Under the pieces are notes generated by a model. The model did not search any database. It saw only the letters and a program-made list of their open reading frames with translations, and was not told the DNA's origin. 54,084 nt of DNA from Nemertoderma westbladi (Eukaryota; Xenacoelomorpha; Nemertodermatida; Nemertodermatidae): assembly GCA_032718475.1 (NCBI GenBank), contig JAUCBJ010008805.1, positions 1-54,084 of the forward strand, read 5' to 3'. Below are positions 52,241 through 54,084 of the stretch, one piece after another (the first letter of the stretch is position 1; every line of letters begins with the position of its first letter). A program made the position numbers and the translations under genes.

Positions 52241-54084
52241 CAAAGTATCGCGCTAGAACGCGACAAATTAGTCAATATACAAAAGGGCATACCAATACCC
52301 CCTGTAACATTGTGTCAACCTGTTAGGTCTGAAGTATTACATGCGCAAGGTGTGGAGCCTACACGCATCTATACTGCTAGTGAAGTAGAAACTCCTATAG
52401 CAAACCCTATTAAGGGTGATTATAGACCTGTTATTAATGATATTCCCTATAGACCTGATAATGATCCGAGAAATTTATATACCGATAATTCGATATTAAA
52501 TAACACGATGGCCCAAGAAAGCTTTACGCGGCAGATAGCTAGAACAGAAGCCCGCCAAGCGGTCAAAGTGGGAGAGATCGTCAAATTCAATGGAGACGAG
52601 ATGAAATGGTTACCTTTCAACGAATATTACAAAGACAGCATACAGAACTCTGTACTATCTAACGGACAGAAACTTAGGTTCCTCATCAAGTGCTTGGAAG
52701 GACCTCCCAAGTTAATGGCGTTAAAGTTTATTGGACATCCAGAAGGATTAAGACAAGTATGGGATACATTAAACATCAGGTATGGTAACAAGGATAACAT
52801 AGCTAAGTATTTATATGCAAAATTAGTAGCCCCCCGACACTTCCTTAGTAGCGGGATTATAGAATTTTCCGATGAAATTCAGGAGATCTGTAGACAATTG
52901 GACTGGTTAGGTAAGTCTCATGAATATCAGAGTTCAATGGTTATTGGAGCTGTAGTCTCTACTTTACCAAAGGGTGGAGTATGTACACGCTGGGACAAGA
53001 AAGTGTTGTACATGAACGAACAACAACGACGAAGTCCTACCATGGCTGATCTCATGTCCTTCTTAGATGGTGAGGTAAAACTACAACTCATCAAGCAGTC
53101 CAGAGAGAAAACATCGGAAAATAAGGTAAGTGAGAAACCCGCTTCTAGGAGAAGAATAACACCGGTGTGTTACACTGACGACGGCGAAAGCCAAGTTTCT
53201 CAAGAAGAGGACAGCGGGAAAGATACTGAGCGATCTTACTACGTTGACAAAACCTCAAAAGATGTAAGTAAATACAAGGCTCGAAACAATGATAGGAGAG
53301 AACAGGTTGCCAAGACCCCCCCTCAGTCTCCTAACAGAATGCACCGAAGAAAACCCGAAGAAAAAACGAGAGTGCATCAAGTTACCCAAGGTAAGGTGAG
53401 TAACATAAAACCTAACTGTGCGCTGTGCGACGGGACCCACCGTTTGAGTGCGTGTGCTGAATTTCTAAAGAAATCCCTTGTAGACAGACGTGCAGTTGTG
53501 TGGGACAAGCGGTTATGCTATAATTGCCTCAGACCAGGACACCAACAGCGAACCTGTTACTCCGACATAAAGTGTGCAAAGTGTGGCGCGAAACATCACA
53601 TCTTGTTACACAGTGAGTTCGAACGAGACAAACAGAGTCAGGTAAGTGAGCCCGAACTACATGTCCAATTCAGTGATGTAAACGACACTGATCAGGAGTC
53701 TGAGATGGAAGGATTCTATACTGATGAATTCTCCGACGCCAATGAATCCTGTTATCTAATCAATACCGCAGTGTATCGAGCACTTACTTATGAAAAGGAC
53801 ACCAACAATGAGTTTCCCCCAACTACTTTTGCCAAACAACCATCTTGGAAAGCTCCAACTTCCAACGTAGGAATCAGAGAATTTCCTGTAGTGCAGGTAA
53901 GAGTTCACGGTCTTAACAAAAGTTACATAGTGAACGCCCTCCTTGACTCCGGCAGCACAGGAACATTCATCGATCAAGAATTAGCCGAAGATATCTTTGC
54001 TGGACAACCCAAGTTCCGGACTAAATTAAATATGTCAGGAATTATGCAGGTTTGGAAATCTACCTTAATGGCAGATTACTATGT
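52241..54084 (+). CDS. Gag core, zinc knuckles and start of protease, right BEL/Pao-like element (partial)
   Basis: Open frame from after the TAG to the window edge, first Met at 52509. The Gag core includes FNEYYKDSIQN, LIKCLEGPPKLMALKF and VWDTLNIRYG, the DUF1759-type pattern of Pao Gags. Cys clusters follow: CALCDGTHRLSAC, CYNCLRPGHQQRTC (CX2CX4HX4C) and CAKCGAKHHILLH. Near 53940 LLDSGSTGTFI is the aspartic protease active site. RT and integrase would lie to the right of the window. Splice-donor-like GGTAAGTGAG occurs within the frame at about 53126 and 53642. Confidence 0.8.

Overview
This is metazoan nuclear DNA, probably from an invertebrate: genes are split by GT-AG introns, background is AT-rich, and there are LTR retrotransposons of the BEL/Pao type, non-LTR elements, Penelope-like fragments, a tRNA-derived SINE, a hAT-type MITE and satellites. 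I cannot name the species. Nothing prokaryotic is present.

Host gene. One split gene runs on the + strand from at least 8358 to a TAA at 41216, with a poly(A) signal at 41272. Eight exons (8358-8512, 9093-9243, 11732-11853, 12028-12216, 32701-32862, 34653-34815, 35454-35567, 41087-41216) join with consistent phases. The ~394 visible residues read as beta/gamma-crystallin-like Greek-key motifs, a fibronectin type II-like module, a thrombospondin type 1 repeat and a C-terminal discoidin (F5/8 type C)-like domain. No membrane segment is seen, so the product is probably secreted. The 5' exon(s) were not found.

Intron 4 (12217-32700) is almost wholly one antisense LTR element of about 19.6 kb (12812-32425), with ~1.88-kb LTRs and a candidate 6-bp target duplication (CTAGAT). 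On the minus strand it has a leader with three hairpins, a 2185-codon Gag-protease-RT-RNase H ORF, a ~1.1-kb stop-rich spacer, an integrase frame with two nonsense codons, and a separate 1140-codon ORF3 with three zinc knuckles that I cannot match to a known family. A tRNA-like Pol III unit lies in each LTR. A 16-bp motif (GGCTCGCGAGTCTTCC and variants) occurs ten times inside the element, across coding and non-coding parts and in two reading frames.

Flanks. A second BEL/Pao-like family is present twice, in inverted head-to-head orientation: 4142 down to 1 (minus) and 46650 to 54084 (plus). Each starts with a ~2.9-kb presumptive LTR and then Gag; the right copy continues to zinc knuckles and the start of protease. 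Both run off the window. They bracket the host gene.

The rest is decayed repeats: two C-terminal non-LTR ORF remnants on the minus strand (5870-4420 and 11490-10436), Penelope-like fragments (6340-7550), an AP-endonuclease LINE (37100-39115) with a related RT fragment at 7778-8158, inverted-repeat elements at 9271-9892 and 33395-33962, and a composite at 44333-46649 containing a hAT-type MITE (8-bp duplication ATAATAAT) and ending in a 14-copy, mostly 50-bp satellite.
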